Origin: Betaproteobacteria bacterium | GTDB taxonomy: Bacteria > Pseudomonadota > Gammaproteobacteria > Burkholderiales > JAEUOS01 | Length of the DNA: 64,000 nt | Direction of reading: 5' to 3' | NCBI GenBank assembly: GCA_028292405.1 | Contig: JAQGMJ010000070.1 | Location: 62,001-126,000, forward strand | In this document: positions 1-11,536 of the stretch, piece by piece | How positions within the stretch are numbered: the stretch's first letter is position 1 | Layout of the letters: every line of letters begins with the position of its first letter | Made by a program: the position numbers and the translations under genes | Notes under the pieces: generated by a model | Told to the model about the DNA's origin: nothing | Databases searched by the model: none | What the model saw: only the letters and a program-made list of their open reading frames with translations

Positions 1-2
1 TG

Positions 3-332
3 CTGCAGGCGATGTACTTCGCTTCCCATGGCGTGGACATACCGCCCGAACACAGCGCCGCCAACCTGGCGCGCACTACCCTGACGGACGACGGCAGCGT
101 GTTCAACTGGAAGGACGTCACCTTCAACCTGTTCCATGTGAAGTGGGCCGCGGGCGACGCGCCGCCGCGCAACGCCCACGTCTCGGTGCGCTACCAGAAC
201 CGCTGGTTCTACATTGACCAGACCGACCACGACACCAAGGCGACGTTTTCGCTGCTGCTGGAAATGACGCGCCTGGACCTGCAAGGCAAACAGGGCGACC
301 AGCCGCTGCTGACCCTGCCGCTGGGGCGCTGA
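3..332 (+). CDS. C-terminal part of an unknown protein
   Basis: The reading frame is open from the first bases of the window and ends with TGA at 330-332, so only the last 109 or so residues are visible. The first ATG at 12 is not necessarily the start. The visible part has no membrane segment and no motif I recognise. It is rich in aromatic and charged residues and ends in a hydrophobic tail (LLTLPLGR). A strong hairpin follows 14 bases after the stop, which fits the end of a transcription unit. No function is proposed. Confidence 0.6.
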   Translation: MQAMYFASHGVDIPPEHSAANLARTTLTDDGSVFNWKDVTFNLFHVKWAAGDAPPRNAHVSVRYQNRWFYIDQTDHDTKATFSLLLEMTRLDLQGKQGDQPLLTLPLGR

Positions 333-345
333 AGCGGCGCGTGGA

Positions 346-379
346 ATAAAAAACGCCGGTTCGATGAACCGGCGTTTTT
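346..379. terminator. bidirectional intrinsic terminator
   Basis: A 12-bp perfect inverted repeat (AAACGCCGGTTC, loop GAT, GAACCGGCGTTT) is flanked by an A run on the left and a T run on the right. It can therefore terminate both the gene ending at 332 and ppsA ending at 427 on the other strand. Confidence 0.9.
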
Positions 380-410
380 GTTGGCGCGAGAGAAGCTGCG
401 CCGGTCTGCT

Positions 411-426
411 TCGGGTTTACTCGGGT

Positions 427-430
<4 letters not shown>
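411..430 (-). repeat. 10-bp tandem duplication over the ppsA stop codon
   Basis: TCGGGTTTAC occurs twice in direct contact at 411-420 and 421-430. Read on the minus strand, the first unit contains the TAA stop codon of ppsA. The last bases of the gene are therefore repeated once just past its end, in a different frame. Confidence 0.8.
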
Positions 431-2796
<2,366 letters not shown>

Positions 2797-3123
2797 GAAC
2801 TTCCCCTAGCTAGAATATTGGTATTGCGAAATACAGATTAAGTAGGCTACGCCCCCTTAACAACCGCCGATTTGAGAGGGGAGACCGCGATGCCTCTACT
2901 TCTTGAGACAGTTGATCGCCATTCCTCTTACTATCACTATCTATGACAGGATTTTCGCGATAAATTCCGTACCAAGCCGGAAAGAATCCCGAAAAACGCA
3001 TCAACCGACCGCATCCGCTCTCGTGGAGACGGTGCAGGCCCAAGCGAGACCACAATTTTACCCGCTTAGCCCCGTTGCCGCAGAGCAGCATAATCCCGCG
3101 AACCCGGGCTTCACACCTTACTC
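2797..3123. other. divergent intergenic region ppsA / MORN protein
   Basis: This 327-base region must hold the promoters of ppsA (leftward) and of the MORN-like gene (rightward). It is less GC-rich than its surroundings, with AT-rich stretches at 2811-2845 and 2925-2975. Short overlapping ORFs here show no coding signs. I could not define a convincing -35/-10 pair or an operator. Confidence 0.5.
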
Positions 3124-4278
3124 ATGCCCAAATTGTCCCGCCTCCTTGCCGCCGCCCTGCTTCTCCTGTCGGGCCTCGCTGCCCAGGCCCAGCCACTGCG
3201 TTGCGACCTCAATGGCGAATCGGTCAACCCGGCCAACGGCAACACCACCGCCGGCAAGACCGGCCTGATGCGCTGCCGCACCGAAGACGGCGCCCTGCAG
3301 CGCGAAGAGGAACTGAAAAACGGCAGGTTCATGGGCCGCCGCGTGTTCTACAGCCGCGAAGGCCGCAAGGAACACTACGTCAACGAAAAGGGCAACCTCG
3401 ACGGCCTCGCCCGAGAGTTCTACCGCAGCGGCAAGCTAAAGGAGGAATCGCTCTACAGCAACGGCGAGCGCAGCGGCCTGGGCAAGCGCTTCTATGAGAA
3501 CGGACAACTCGAACTCCTGTCCTTCGCCATCATCCGCACCGGCGGCAACAGCGAGCGCGGCGCCAACCTGGAATACAACGAAGAAGGCAAACTCACCGCC
3601 CTGCAATGTGGCGCCCGCTCCCTGCTCCCGGAAGACCGCGCCCCCTGCGGCTTTGCCGGCGCGCCCGGCAAGGTCGAGTTCTACAGCCGCTCGCGCAGTA
3701 GCAGCGGCAGGCTGGTGAAACGCGCCAGCTACCGCGAAGGCGTGCTGGTCGAAAGCACGGATCTTAACGACGCCGGCCAGCCGCAGCGCAGCTACAGCCT
3801 GAAAGACGGCATCGAGACCACGCGCGAGTATTTCCCCGACGGCAAGCCGCGCCGCGAACGCGCGCTCACCCGCGACGGCAACAACCGCGGCCGCGACGGC
3901 GCGGAGCGCGAATGGGCGAGCAACGGCCAGATGGTCCTGGAAAAGCGCTACGCCGACGGCGCCGAGAGCGCGGCCACCGAGTGGTTCATGAACGGCAACC
4001 TGAAGCAAAAGCGCGCCTCGGAAGGCGCCGGCCGCGACGCCCTGGTGCGCAGCGAGCGTTACTACGACACCGGCAAGCTCGCCGAGCGCAGCACCACCCG
4101 CGGCGGCCGCCCGGTGGGCAAGCGCGAGTCCTTCGACGAAGCCGGCACCCTGCGCGAAGAGGCGATGTACGACGAGCGCGGCACGCTGAAAAACAAGCGC
4201 AGTTTCGACGAGCATGGCAAGCTCAGCGCCGACGAGGAATACTTCGAAGACGGCTCGAGAAAACTCAAACCCCTATAG
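3124..4278 (+). CDS. secreted MORN/YwqK-like repeat protein
   Basis: The 384-residue protein begins with a clear signal peptide (basic start, hydrophobic stretch to about residue 20, likely cleavage after AQA). The rest consists of repeated units of about 20-25 residues of the type Y-x-x-G-K-L-x-x-E, for example near residues 95-125 (FYRSGKLKEESLYSNGERSG) and 315-380. This is the pattern of MORN_2/YwqK-like antitoxin-family repeats, which form extended beta hairpins. The role is unknown. The protein is predicted periplasmic or outer-membrane associated. The gene sits between ppsA and ppsR, 6 bases upstream of ppsR, so it is probably co-transcribed with it. Confidence 0.75.
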   Translation: MPKLSRLLAAALLLLSGLAAQAQPLRCDLNGESVNPANGNTTAGKTGLMRCRTEDGALQREEELKNGRFMGRRVFYSREGRKEHYVNEKGNLDGLAREFYRSGKLKEESLYSNGERSGLGKRFYENGQLELLSFAIIRTGGNSERGANLEYNEEGKLTALQCGARSLLPEDRAPCGFAGAPGKVEFYSRSRSSSGRLVKRASYREGVLVESTDLNDAGQPQRSYSLKDGIETTREYFPDGKPRRERALTRDGNNRGRDGAEREWASNGQMVLEKRYADGAESAATEWFMNGNLKQKRASEGAGRDALVRSERYYDTGKLAERSTTRGGRPVGKRESFDEAGTLREEAMYDERGTLKNKRSFDEHGKLSADEEYFEDGSRKLKPL

Positions 4279-4284
4279 GCGCCC

Positions 4285-5178
4285 ATGTCCGCTCCTCCAG
4301 ACGCAATACCCGGCGCAGCCCCGGCCACGCCCCCGGCGGTGATCAACAGCAAGGCGCCCACGCGCAGCGTGTTCTTCATCTCCGACGGCACCGGCATCAC
4401 CGCCGAAACCCTGGGCTACGCCCTGCTCACCCAGTTCGAAGGCCTGCCGACGCGCCAGGCGCGCATGCCTTTCATCGACGCCATCGACAAGGCGCACGCG
4501 GCGGTCTCGCGCATCAACCAGGCAGGCCACGACGACGGCGTGCGCCCGATCGTCTTCAACACCCTGGTCAACGCCGAGACCTCCAGCGTGATCCACGGCG
4601 CCGACGCCCTGGTGCTCGACCTGTTCGAGACCTTCATCGGCCCGCTGGAGCGCGAGCTGGGCCTGGCCTCCACCCACACCATCGGCCGCTCGCACAGCGC
4701 GACCAAGAACCAGGCCGAGTACAACCACCGCATCGAGGCGATCAACTTCACCCTGGCCCACGACGACGGCCAGACCGACAAGAACCTGGCCGAGTCCGAC
4801 GTCATCCTGGTGGGCGTCTCGCGCAGCGGCAAGACACCGACTTCACTTTATCTCGCGCTGACCTTCGGACTGAAGTGCGCCAACTACCCGCTGATCCCCG
4901 ACGACTTCGAGCGCCAGGCCCTGCCGGGCTCGCTGGTGCCGCACCGCTCCAAGCTGTTCGGCCTGACCATCCTGCCGGAGCGCCTGGCCGAAATCCGCAA
5001 CGAGCGCCGCGCCAACAGCAAGTACGCCTCGCTGGAAAACTGCCGCTACGAAGTCGCTGAGGCCGAGGCGCTGATGCGCCGCGAAGGCATCCGCTGGCTC
5101 TCCACCACCACCAAGTCGATCGAGGAAATCGCCACCACCATCCTGCAGGAAGTGAAGCTGGAGCGGCGGTCGTTTTAG
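4285..5178 (+). CDS. ppsR: PEP synthase regulatory protein (kinase/pyrophosphorylase)
   Basis: A DUF299-family bifunctional enzyme that inactivates PEP synthase by ADP-dependent threonine phosphorylation and reactivates it by phosphate-dependent dephosphorylation. Family hallmarks are [16 protein letters not shown] near residue 30 and the P-loop [11 protein letters not shown] at 177-187. The length of 297 includes an Ala/Pro-rich N-terminal extension of about 25 residues before the conserved core. A later start is possible, but no better ribosome site is evident. The target ppsA is divergent and nearby, so the assignment is well supported by context. Confidence 0.95.
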   Translation: MSAPPDAIPGAAPATPPAVINSKAPTRSVFFISDGTGITAETLGYALLTQFEGLPTRQARMPFIDAIDKAHAAVSRINQAGHDDGVRPIVFNTLVNAETSSVIHGADALVLDLFETFIGPLERELGLASTHTIGRSHSATKNQAEYNHRIEAINFTLAHDDGQTDKNLAESDVILVGVSRSGKTPTSLYLALTFGLKCANYPLIPDDFERQALPGSLVPHRSKLFGLTILPERLAEIRNERRANSKYASLENCRYEVAEAEALMRREGIRWLSTTTKSIEEIATTILQEVKLERRSF

Positions 5179-5190
5179 GAGCATGCACGC

Positions 5191-5886
5191 ATGAGCAGAT
5201 ATTTTCCGGAAATTTTCGATGCGGCCGATGAAGCCGCCGCGCGCGCCATCATCCTGACCCCGGAAGGCGATACCACGGAGGGGCGCTGGGCTCGGGAAAC
5301 CCCCTATGTCGCCGAGCGCTTCGCGCAACTGCTGAAGGTTCGGGCTTCGCACACCGTGGTCGATTTCGGCTGCGGCATCGGCCGGGTAGCCAAGATGCTG
5401 ATCGAGGACACCGGCTGCAGCGTACTCGGCGTGGACATCAGCCCGCGCATGCGCGAACTGGCGCTGACCTACGTGGCCTCGCCGCGCTTTCGCGTAGCCA
5501 GCCTGGAGCAATTCGACGCCATGCGCGAGTCGGGATGGCGCGCCGACAGCGCCTACACCTGCTGGGTGCTGCAGCATTGCATGGACCCGCACCAGGAGGT
5601 GGTCCGCATCGCCGGCGCGCTCCATCCGGCCGCCCCGATCGCGGTGCTCAACAATTCGCGCTTCCAGGTCATCCCGACCGATGCCGGCTGGGCCTTTCAC
5701 GATACCGACCTCCGCGCCATGCTATGCGGCATGCTGACGGAAACCTCGGTGGAAAAGCTCGCCGCCGATTCGGCGGCGCCCGAGGTTGTGGCAGACAGTT
5801 TTCTCGGTGTTTACATCACCCGGCCAGACCGCGCTTCCGGCTCCGGCGCATGGGCCAGGCTGAAGCAGCGGCTCCGCGGCAGATAA
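5191..5886 (+). CDS. class I SAM-dependent methyltransferase
   Basis: The 231-residue protein has the SAM-binding motif I VVDFGCGIGRVAKML near residue 55 and the acidic motif II (VLGVDISPRM) about 25 residues later, both typical of the Rossmann methyltransferase fold. It starts 12 bases after ppsR and is probably in the same transcript. The substrate cannot be told from the sequence. The C-terminal tail is basic (RLKQRLRGR). There is no signal peptide, so it is cytoplasmic. Confidence 0.8.
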   Translation: MSRYFPEIFDAADEAAARAIILTPEGDTTEGRWARETPYVAERFAQLLKVRASHTVVDFGCGIGRVAKMLIEDTGCSVLGVDISPRMRELALTYVASPRFRVASLEQFDAMRESGWRADSAYTCWVLQHCMDPHQEVVRIAGALHPAAPIAVLNNSRFQVIPTDAGWAFHDTDLRAMLCGMLTETSVEKLAADSAAPEVVADSFLGVYITRPDRASGSGAWARLKQRLRGR

Positions 5887-5921
5887 GCCGCGCAGAGCGC
5901 GGGGTCCCGGCGCCGCCACGC

Positions 5922-6602
5922 TCAGGTTTTTTCCAACTGCTCGGCCATCGGCTTGTAGATCTGCTCCAGCGCCTTTTTGGCTTTTTCATATAGCGCCGCG
6001 TCGCGGGTGCGCTTGCCGATCAGGCCGATACCGTACCAGGCGAATACATCGGCGCGGTCGATCTCCAGAGCACGGTTGTAGGCCAGCAGCGCCTCCGAGC
6101 TTTGCCCGCCTTCGCGCCGCAGGTCCCCCAGGATCACATAGGCAGTGCCGGAGGAGGGGTCGATCTGCAGCGAGCGCTGCACCGCCTCCAGCCCGCGCCG
6201 GTTGTCGCCCAGGTTTTTCAGCGCAAAGGCATACAGGTTCCAGGCGCCGCCTTCTTCGGGATTCAGGCGCACCGCCTGCTCGAAACAGTCGCGCGCCAGC
6301 GCGTTTTCGTTCAGTTGCAGGTGGCCGTAGCCGGCGATCTGCCACCATTGGCCGCGCTTCGGGTTGAGAGCCAGTTTTTGCCGCGCCAGGACAGTGAGGC
6401 CCAGCCAATCCCTGGCCTTGATGAATGGCGCGGCTTCGCGGAATTCGGAGCGCACCTCGACATCGCCGATCATGGTGGCGAACATCTCCGGGCTGACCAG
6501 GCCCAGCGCCGCCTGCGTGGCGATGGCCGCGCAGCCGGGCAAGCCGGCGGCCATCGCCCCCGCCAATGCCAGGCAGCCGAGCCTGCGCGACACGCTTCTC
6601 AT
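5922..6602 (-). CDS. TPR-repeat lipoprotein
   Basis: I place the start at ATG 6602, because the protein then opens with a lipoprotein signal (MRSVSRRLGCLALAGAMAAG followed by LPGC) and the gene follows the upstream methyltransferase by 11 bases. The mature part, 226 residues in all, has at least three to four tetratricopeptide repeats, for example WQIAGYGHLQLNENALARDC and AYVILGDLRREGGQSSEALL. TPR lipoproteins usually scaffold envelope complexes. The partner here is unknown. It is the last gene of the long minus-strand run that begins with aceE. Confidence 0.8.
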   Translation of the reverse strand: MRSVSRRLGCLALAGAMAAGLPGCAAIATQAALGLVSPEMFATMIGDVEVRSEFREAAPFIKARDWLGLTVLARQKLALNPKRGQWWQIAGYGHLQLNENALARDCFEQAVRLNPEEGGAWNLYAFALKNLGDNRRGLEAVQRSLQIDPSSGTAYVILGDLRREGGQSSEALLAYNRALEIDRADVFAWYGIGLIGKRTRDAALYEKAKKALEQIYKPMAEQLEKT

Positions 6603-6613
6603 TGCCTCGCCGC

Positions 6614-7411
6614 TCAAACTTTTCTCCCGCCCGCGCGCCGCTGGCGCATGGCTTCGAACATGCATATCGCCCCGGCTGCCGCGACGTTGAGCGACTCCGC
6701 CGCCCCCGCCATCGGGATCGACACCTTGAGCGCGGCCGCCGCCAGCATGGCCTCCGACACGCCTGCCCCCTCGTTGCCCAGCAGCCATGCCACCGGCCCG
6801 CGCAGGTCCGCATCGTAAAGTGTCGCATCCGCATGCGAGGAAGTGGCGACGAGCCGCGCCTGCAGGCGCGGCAGGGCCGCCGCCAGGTCGACGCCTTCGT
6901 AGATCGTCATGCCGAAGTGCGCACCCTGCCCCGAGCGCAGCACCTTGGGCGACCAGGCGTAGACCGTGTTCATCGATAGCAGCACGTGGGCGATGCCGGC
7001 GGCCGCCGCGCTGCGCAAGAGGCTGCCGAGATTGCCGGGGTCCTGCAGGTGCTCCACCAGCAGGCAGTCGCCCTCGATGCGCGCCGGCAGCTCCGGGCGC
7101 GGCGTATGCACCGCGGCGATCACCCCAACGCCGTTCTCCACCTGGCTGACGGCGGTGAACAGGTTGTCCGGCAACTGCAGCACCTCGCCCTCGGCGCGCG
7201 CCAGCAGCGCCGCGATCTCCGGGTGCGCCGTGCCGCTCTCGCTCACCGCCAGCACCTCGGGCGCGCCGACCTGCTCGAAGTAGGCCGATACCAGGTGCAC
7301 GCCGTCGAGCAGGCTCAGGCCCTCGCGCTTGCGCGCCTGCGAAGAGCTGGCCAGGCGCTGCAGTTGCTTGTAGCCGGGGTTGTCGCGCGAAGCGATGCTT
7401 TTGAGCCTCAT
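6614..7411 (-). CDS. TrmH-family (SpoU) RNA 2'-O-methyltransferase
   Basis: A 265-residue SPOUT methyltransferase that should methylate a ribose in rRNA or tRNA using SAM. Its knotted catalytic domain shows the three class motifs: EHLQDPGNLGSLLRSAAAAG (motif 1, near residue 118), WLLGNEGAGVSE (motif 2, near 208) and IPMAGAAESLNVAAAGAICMFE (motif 3, near 230). The N-terminal region resembles the RNA-binding substrate domain of RlmB/TsnR types. The exact target nucleotide cannot be assigned. Confidence 0.88.
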   Translation of the reverse strand: MRLKSIASRDNPGYKQLQRLASSSQARKREGLSLLDGVHLVSAYFEQVGAPEVLAVSESGTAHPEIAALLARAEGEVLQLPDNLFTAVSQVENGVGVIAAVHTPRPELPARIEGDCLLVEHLQDPGNLGSLLRSAAAAGIAHVLLSMNTVYAWSPKVLRSGQGAHFGMTIYEGVDLAAALPRLQARLVATSSHADATLYDADLRGPVAWLLGNEGAGVSEAMLAAAALKVSIPMAGAAESLNVAAAGAICMFEAMRQRRAGGRKV

Positions 7412-7444
7412 GCGCGGATTATAGGAGAGGCCGCGCTTGCGCTC

Positions 7445-7990
7445 CTAATGTGCCGCCCGCATGTGCGCCCGCGCGGTGTACTGGCTGTATGCCGGTATCG
7501 CGACCGCCGCCAGGATACCGATGAATATAAGGGGAAAAAGGCAGGCCAGGATGATGACTCCGGCCGAATTCGGCACCGGGCGGGCCCCGAAGCGGTTGGG
7601 CCCGTCCGTGCCGGGCATAAAAGTCAGATAGAGGGCAAAAAGCATGTTCAGCAACGGCACCAGCATCAGCAATACAAACCAGCCCGATTTGTCGCAATCG
7701 TGGCAGCGCTGGATCGCCTGCATCGCTCCCATCACCATCATGCCGACATACGCAATGCCGAAGGGGATGAAAAAAAGACTGTTGTTGCGCATTCCCAGGC
7801 CGGCACCCATTGCCGCGACCAGCCCGATCACCAGGCCGAACAGGAAGTAGGTCCCCATCAGATAGCCCAGATAGCGGACCCGCCCCAGCCTGCCGGCGGC
7901 CGAGAAGAAGCTGACCTCCTGGAATTCTTCGTACTGGACATCGCCAACCGCCGCCTGCGGCGCGGCATAGGGATTGAGTTGTACCGACAT
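7445..7990 (-). CDS. DUF805-like membrane protein with pilin-like C-terminus
   Basis: Start ATG 7990 is preceded by a GAGGGG ribosome site. The 181-residue protein begins MSVQLNPYAAPQA, the PYAAPxA opening common in DUF805-type proteins. It has about four membrane helices (roughly residues 45-75, 80-105, 115-135, 150-170), with the RCHDCDKSGW signature between the second and third. Its last helix, GILAAVAIPAYSQYTARAHM, closely resembles the N-terminal helix of type IV pilins. No function is known. Confidence 0.78.
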   Translation of the reverse strand: MSVQLNPYAAPQAAVGDVQYEEFQEVSFFSAAGRLGRVRYLGYLMGTYFLFGLVIGLVAAMGAGLGMRNNSLFFIPFGIAYVGMMVMGAMQAIQRCHDCDKSGWFVLLMLVPLLNMLFALYLTFMPGTDGPNRFGARPVPNSAGVIILACLFPLIFIGILAAVAIPAYSQYTARAHMRAAH

Positions 7991-8071
7991 TTGCGCCCCC
8001 TCTTTGCTGTTGTTGTTGACAGCATCCTGCCAAAAACCGCGCCGCGATGCAAGCGGAGGCAACGGAAAGCC

Positions 8072-8983
8072 TTAGGCGGACAGGGCGGCGAAGTCCTTGC
8101 GCATTTTTTCGCGCTGCGCCGCATCCGGCAGCGCGCCGCGCGCGGCGCCGAGATTATCCATCAGGTGCTTCGGGTTGCGCGTGCCGGGGATCACGCAGGT
8201 GACGGCGGGGTGGCCGACGATCCACTTGAGGAAGAACTGGCCCCAGCTCTGGATGCCCAGTTCCTGCGCCGCCCATTCCGGCACCGGCTTGCCGCGCACG
8301 CGCGAGAACAGGCTGCCCTCGGCGAAGGGGCGGTTGATCAGCACCGCCGCACCGCGCTCGCGGCAGAAGTCGAGCAGGTGCGCATCGGCCTCCGGCTCGG
8401 CCATCGAATAATTGACCTGCACGAAATCGACCTTGTGCTTTTTCAGCGTGCGCTCGAGATCCGCATGGGCGCCGGCGTGGTAGTGGGTGATGCCGAGGTA
8501 ACGCACGCGCTTTTGCTCGCGCCATTTGGCGAGGGTGGAGAGGTGGATGTCGGTATCGACCAGGTTGTGCACCTGCATCAGGTCGAGCACGTCGACGCGC
8601 AGGCGCTTGACCGAGGTGTTCATCTGCGCGATGCCTTCGTCGCGCCCGCGGGTCCACACCTTGGTGGCGATGAAGAGTTTCTCGCGTACCTGCAGTTCCT
8701 GCGTCACGTCGCCGGTGACGCTTTCGGAGCGGCCGTACATCGGCGAGGAATCGACCACCTTGCCAGCGCCGTCCACCAGGGCCTGCATGGTGGCGCGCGC
8801 CTCGCCGTATTCGCCGCCGGCGGCCGCCACGTCGAACACCTGCCAGGTGCCCAGGCCCACCACCGGCAATTTTTCGCCGCTGGCGGGAATCGGACGGACA
8901 TTCAACGCTTCAGCACTCATGGCGGACCCCACGGCAAGACCAGGGAAGGCCGCCAGGCTTTGGCAAAAGCGCCGGCGGTCCAT
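8072..8983 (-). CDS. aldo/keto reductase with putative Tat signal
   Basis: A 303-residue NAD(P)H-dependent oxidoreductase of the aldo/keto reductase superfamily. The catalytic tetrad can be read as Asp and Tyr in VVDSSPMYGRSE (near residue 75), Lys in IATKVW (near 105) and His in ITHYHAG (near 165). The N-terminus MDRRRFCQSLAAFPGLAVG looks like a twin-arginine signal, so export is likely. The gene lies 7 bases after lpdA and is probably part of the pdh transcript. The substrate is unknown. Confidence 0.85.
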   Translation of the reverse strand: MDRRRFCQSLAAFPGLAVGSAMSAEALNVRPIPASGEKLPVVGLGTWQVFDVAAAGGEYGEARATMQALVDGAGKVVDSSPMYGRSESVTGDVTQELQVREKLFIATKVWTRGRDEGIAQMNTSVKRLRVDVLDLMQVHNLVDTDIHLSTLAKWREQKRVRYLGITHYHAGAHADLERTLKKHKVDFVQVNYSMAEPEADAHLLDFCRERGAAVLINRPFAEGSLFSRVRGKPVPEWAAQELGIQSWGQFFLKWIVGHPAVTCVIPGTRNPKHLMDNLGAARGALPDAAQREKMRKDFAALSA

Positions 8984-8990
8984 GCGAACT

Positions 8991-10805
8991 CTACGCCGGT
9001 TTTTTCGCCGGCGGCATGTCGGTGATGGTACCCAGGCCCACTTCCGCGGCGAAGAACGGCGTCTCCGACAGCGTCGGGTGCGGGTGGATGGTCAGCGCCA
9101 CGTCTTCCAGGTCCGCGCCCATTTCCAGGGCCAGGGTCAGCTCGGCGATCAGCTCGCCGGCGTTGACGCCGACGATGCCGGCGCCGAGGATGCGCTGGCT
9201 CTTCGGCTCATAGATCAGCTTGGTCAGGCCGTCGGGGCGGCCCACCGAAATCGCGCGGCCAGAAGCGGCCCAGGGAAAGACCGCGACAGCATGCTCGACA
9301 CCGTCTTTTTTCGCCTGGGTTTCGGTCAGGCCCATCCACGCCACCTCGGGGTCGGTATAGGCCACCGAGGGAATGGTCATGGCGTCGAAGGCCACCTTGT
9401 GGCCGGCGATGGTCTCGGCCGCCACATGGGCTTCGTGGGTCGCCTTGTGCGCCAGCATCGGCTCGCCGCAAATGTCGCCGATGGCGTAGATGTGCGGCAC
9501 GTTGGTGCGCTGCTGCTTGTCGACGGGAATGTAGCCGCGCTCGTTTACCGTGACGCCGGCGCCTTCGGCACCGATGTCGCGGCCGTTCGGGCGGCGGCCG
9601 ACGGCCATCAGCACGCGGTCGAACATCTGTTGCGCGGGTTGCGGACCCGTGCCTGCTTCCGCGCCCTCGAAGGTGGCGAGCAGGCCTTCGCTCTTGGCCT
9701 CGATCTTGGTCACCTTGGACTTGAGGTAGATCGCCTCGTAGCGCTTCTCGATGCGTTTTTGCAGAATCTTCACCAGGTCGCGGTCGGCGGCGGGGATCAG
9801 GCCGTCGGCGAATTCGACCACCGTCACCTTGGAACCCAGCGCATCGTAGACGCAAGCCATTTCCAGGCCGATGATGCCGCCGCCGATCACCAGCAGGCGC
9901 TTCGGAATGTCGGCCAGTTCAAGCGCGCCGGTGGAGTCGATCAGGCGCTTGTCGTCGTAAGGGAAGCCGGGAATCTTCGCCACTTGCGAGCCGGCGGCGA
10001 TGATGCAGTTGTCGAAGGAGACTTTCTTCTCGCCATCCTTGGTCTTCACCACCAGCATGTTGGGCGAGGTGAACCTGCCCACGCCTTCGACGGTGGTGAC
10101 CTTGCGGCCTTTCGCCATGCCGCCGATGCCCTTGGTCAGCTTGCCGACGACGTCATCCTTCCAGGCGCGCAGGGCATTGATGTCCACCTTCGGCTTGCCG
10201 AAGGAAATGCCGCTGTGTTCCATCTCTTCCGCTTCGGTGATCACCTTGGCGGCGTGCAGCAGGGCTTTGGAAGGGATGCAACCGACGTTCAGGCAAACGC
10301 CGCCCAGCGAGGCATAACGCTCGACCAGCACGACCTTCTTGCCGAGGTCGGCGGCGCGGAAGGCGGCGGTGTAGCCGCCGGGGCCGGAGCCCAGCACCAG
10401 CACTTCGGCATGTACGTCGCCTTGCGGCACAGGGCCGGAGGAAGGCGCGGGTGCGGCCTTGGCAGATGCAGGTGCGGCAGCGGGCGCTTGCGCAGCGGGC
10501 GCTGGCGCGGGCGCAGCAGCAGGCTTGGCCGGCGCGGCGGGAGCAGCAGCGGGCGCGGCAGCGGCAGCGCCCGCCTCCATGATGAGGATCAGGCTGCCGG
10601 TGTTGATCACGTCGCCTATCTTGACCTTGAGTTCCTTCACCACGCCGTCTTCGGGCGCGGGAATCTCCATGGTCGACTTGTCGGACTCGACCGTGATCAG
10701 CGACTGCTCTTTCGTGATCGTGTCCCCGGCTTTGACCAGGATTTCGATCACCGGCACGTCCTTGAAGTCGCCGATGTCCGGGACCTTTACTTCGATAGCG
10801 CTCAT
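8991..10805 (-). CDS. lpdA: dihydrolipoyl dehydrogenase with N-terminal lipoyl domain
   Basis: E3 of the pyruvate dehydrogenase complex, which reoxidises dihydrolipoyl groups with NAD+. The 604 residues begin with a lipoyl domain (residues 1-80, lysine in [10 protein letters not shown]) and an Ala/Pro-rich linker (about 80-115). The flavoprotein follows, with FAD fold [16 protein letters not shown] and redox disulfide CLNVGC near residue 165. A second Rossmann motif ([12 protein letters not shown]) and the C-terminal HPHPTLSE with the catalytic His are present. The fused lipoyl domain is common in betaproteobacterial E3. It is in one run with aceE and aceF. Confidence 0.96.
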   Translation of the reverse strand: MSAIEVKVPDIGDFKDVPVIEILVKAGDTITKEQSLITVESDKSTMEIPAPEDGVVKELKVKIGDVINTGSLILIMEAGAAAAAPAAAPAAPAKPAAAPAPAPAAQAPAAAPASAKAAPAPSSGPVPQGDVHAEVLVLGSGPGGYTAAFRAADLGKKVVLVERYASLGGVCLNVGCIPSKALLHAAKVITEAEEMEHSGISFGKPKVDINALRAWKDDVVGKLTKGIGGMAKGRKVTTVEGVGRFTSPNMLVVKTKDGEKKVSFDNCIIAAGSQVAKIPGFPYDDKRLIDSTGALELADIPKRLLVIGGGIIGLEMACVYDALGSKVTVVEFADGLIPAADRDLVKILQKRIEKRYEAIYLKSKVTKIEAKSEGLLATFEGAEAGTGPQPAQQMFDRVLMAVGRRPNGRDIGAEGAGVTVNERGYIPVDKQQRTNVPHIYAIGDICGEPMLAHKATHEAHVAAETIAGHKVAFDAMTIPSVAYTDPEVAWMGLTETQAKKDGVEHAVAVFPWAASGRAISVGRPDGLTKLIYEPKSQRILGAGIVGVNAGELIAELTLALEMGADLEDVALTIHPHPTLSETPFFAAEVGLGTITDMPPAKKPA

Positions 10806-10833
10806 CGCGGTTTCCTGTTCTTCGTTACGGCGT

Positions 10834-11397
10834 TTACTTGGTGCGCATCACGTGCATATTGATCGGCCCTGCGGAGTTCTTGTCGAATTCGCAACCGGCG
10901 TTGACGCCGACTTCGGCGACTTCGCGCGCGGTCTTCGCCTTGTCGTAGGACGCATACATCGCCCCCAGCGCGAAGGTGCGGCCCGAGCCGATGGCCCAGA
11001 AGCGGTCGAAGGCGAATACTTCACGGTAGGAGTAGACGCCATAGATGCCGCTGGCGTTGGCCATCACCATGATGTAGTGCGAAGACTCGTAGGGATCGTC
11101 GTCCTCTTCCTTCGGGTTGAGGTAGAAAAACTCTTTCAGCAGCGGGTGCAGCGAAACCATGGTGGCGAATACCTCGGCCTTGCTGTTGAAGCGCGGCGCG
11201 TCGAGCTTTTTCATCGCGTTTTCCACCACGTGGTGGTGCGCGCTGGAGCCGGCGATGCCGATGAAGGTGTCCTTCACCTTGAAGATCTTCGCGTTCGCCT
11301 CGTAGCGCGACGACAGGCGCGTGTCGCCGAAGGTGGTGAGGCGGTCGGCGGCGATGGCTACCTGGTTGTTTTTCCTGACGACGGTGATGGTGGTCAT
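10834..11397 (-). CDS. proteasome-like Ntn hydrolase, betaproteobacterial proteasome homologue (BPH) type
   Basis: The 187-residue protein has the HslV-like opening [19 protein letters not shown]. Removing Met would expose Thr1. Asp17 aligns with that of HslV, and the lysine equivalent to HslV Lys33 appears as K36 in NAKIF after a three-residue longer loop. The family reading is from memory of the BPH group (tetradecameric proteasome homologues of betaproteobacteria), not from a search. No HslU/Clp-type ATPase is adjacent. The gene is embedded between aceF and lpdA in the same orientation. A classic hslV is less likely, since hslU is absent and the pdh context is unusual for it. Confidence 0.8.
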   Translation of the reverse strand: MTTITVVRKNNQVAIAADRLTTFGDTRLSSRYEANAKIFKVKDTFIGIAGSSAHHHVVENAMKKLDAPRFNSKAEVFATMVSLHPLLKEFFYLNPKEEDDDPYESSHYIMVMANASGIYGVYSYREVFAFDRFWAIGSGRTFALGAMYASYDKAKTAREVAEVGVNAGCEFDKNSAGPINMHVMRTK

Positions 11398-11536
11398 GTG
11401 CTTGGAGTGATCCCGGGATTGAGGTCGCCTGCCTGAACTGGGTGGCGATTATGTTTGAGCGGGCGGCGCGGCCGGAGTGTCCCGGCCGCCGCAAGGCCCA
11501 ATTATCGCGCGAGTTCGCCGGCGCGGCGATTCAAGC

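Noticed and set aside
2903-3497. Small ORFs upstream of and overlapping the MORN-like gene
   Set aside because: Pro/Arg/Ser-rich shadow products without ribosome sites; the frame with signal peptide and repeats is the real gene.
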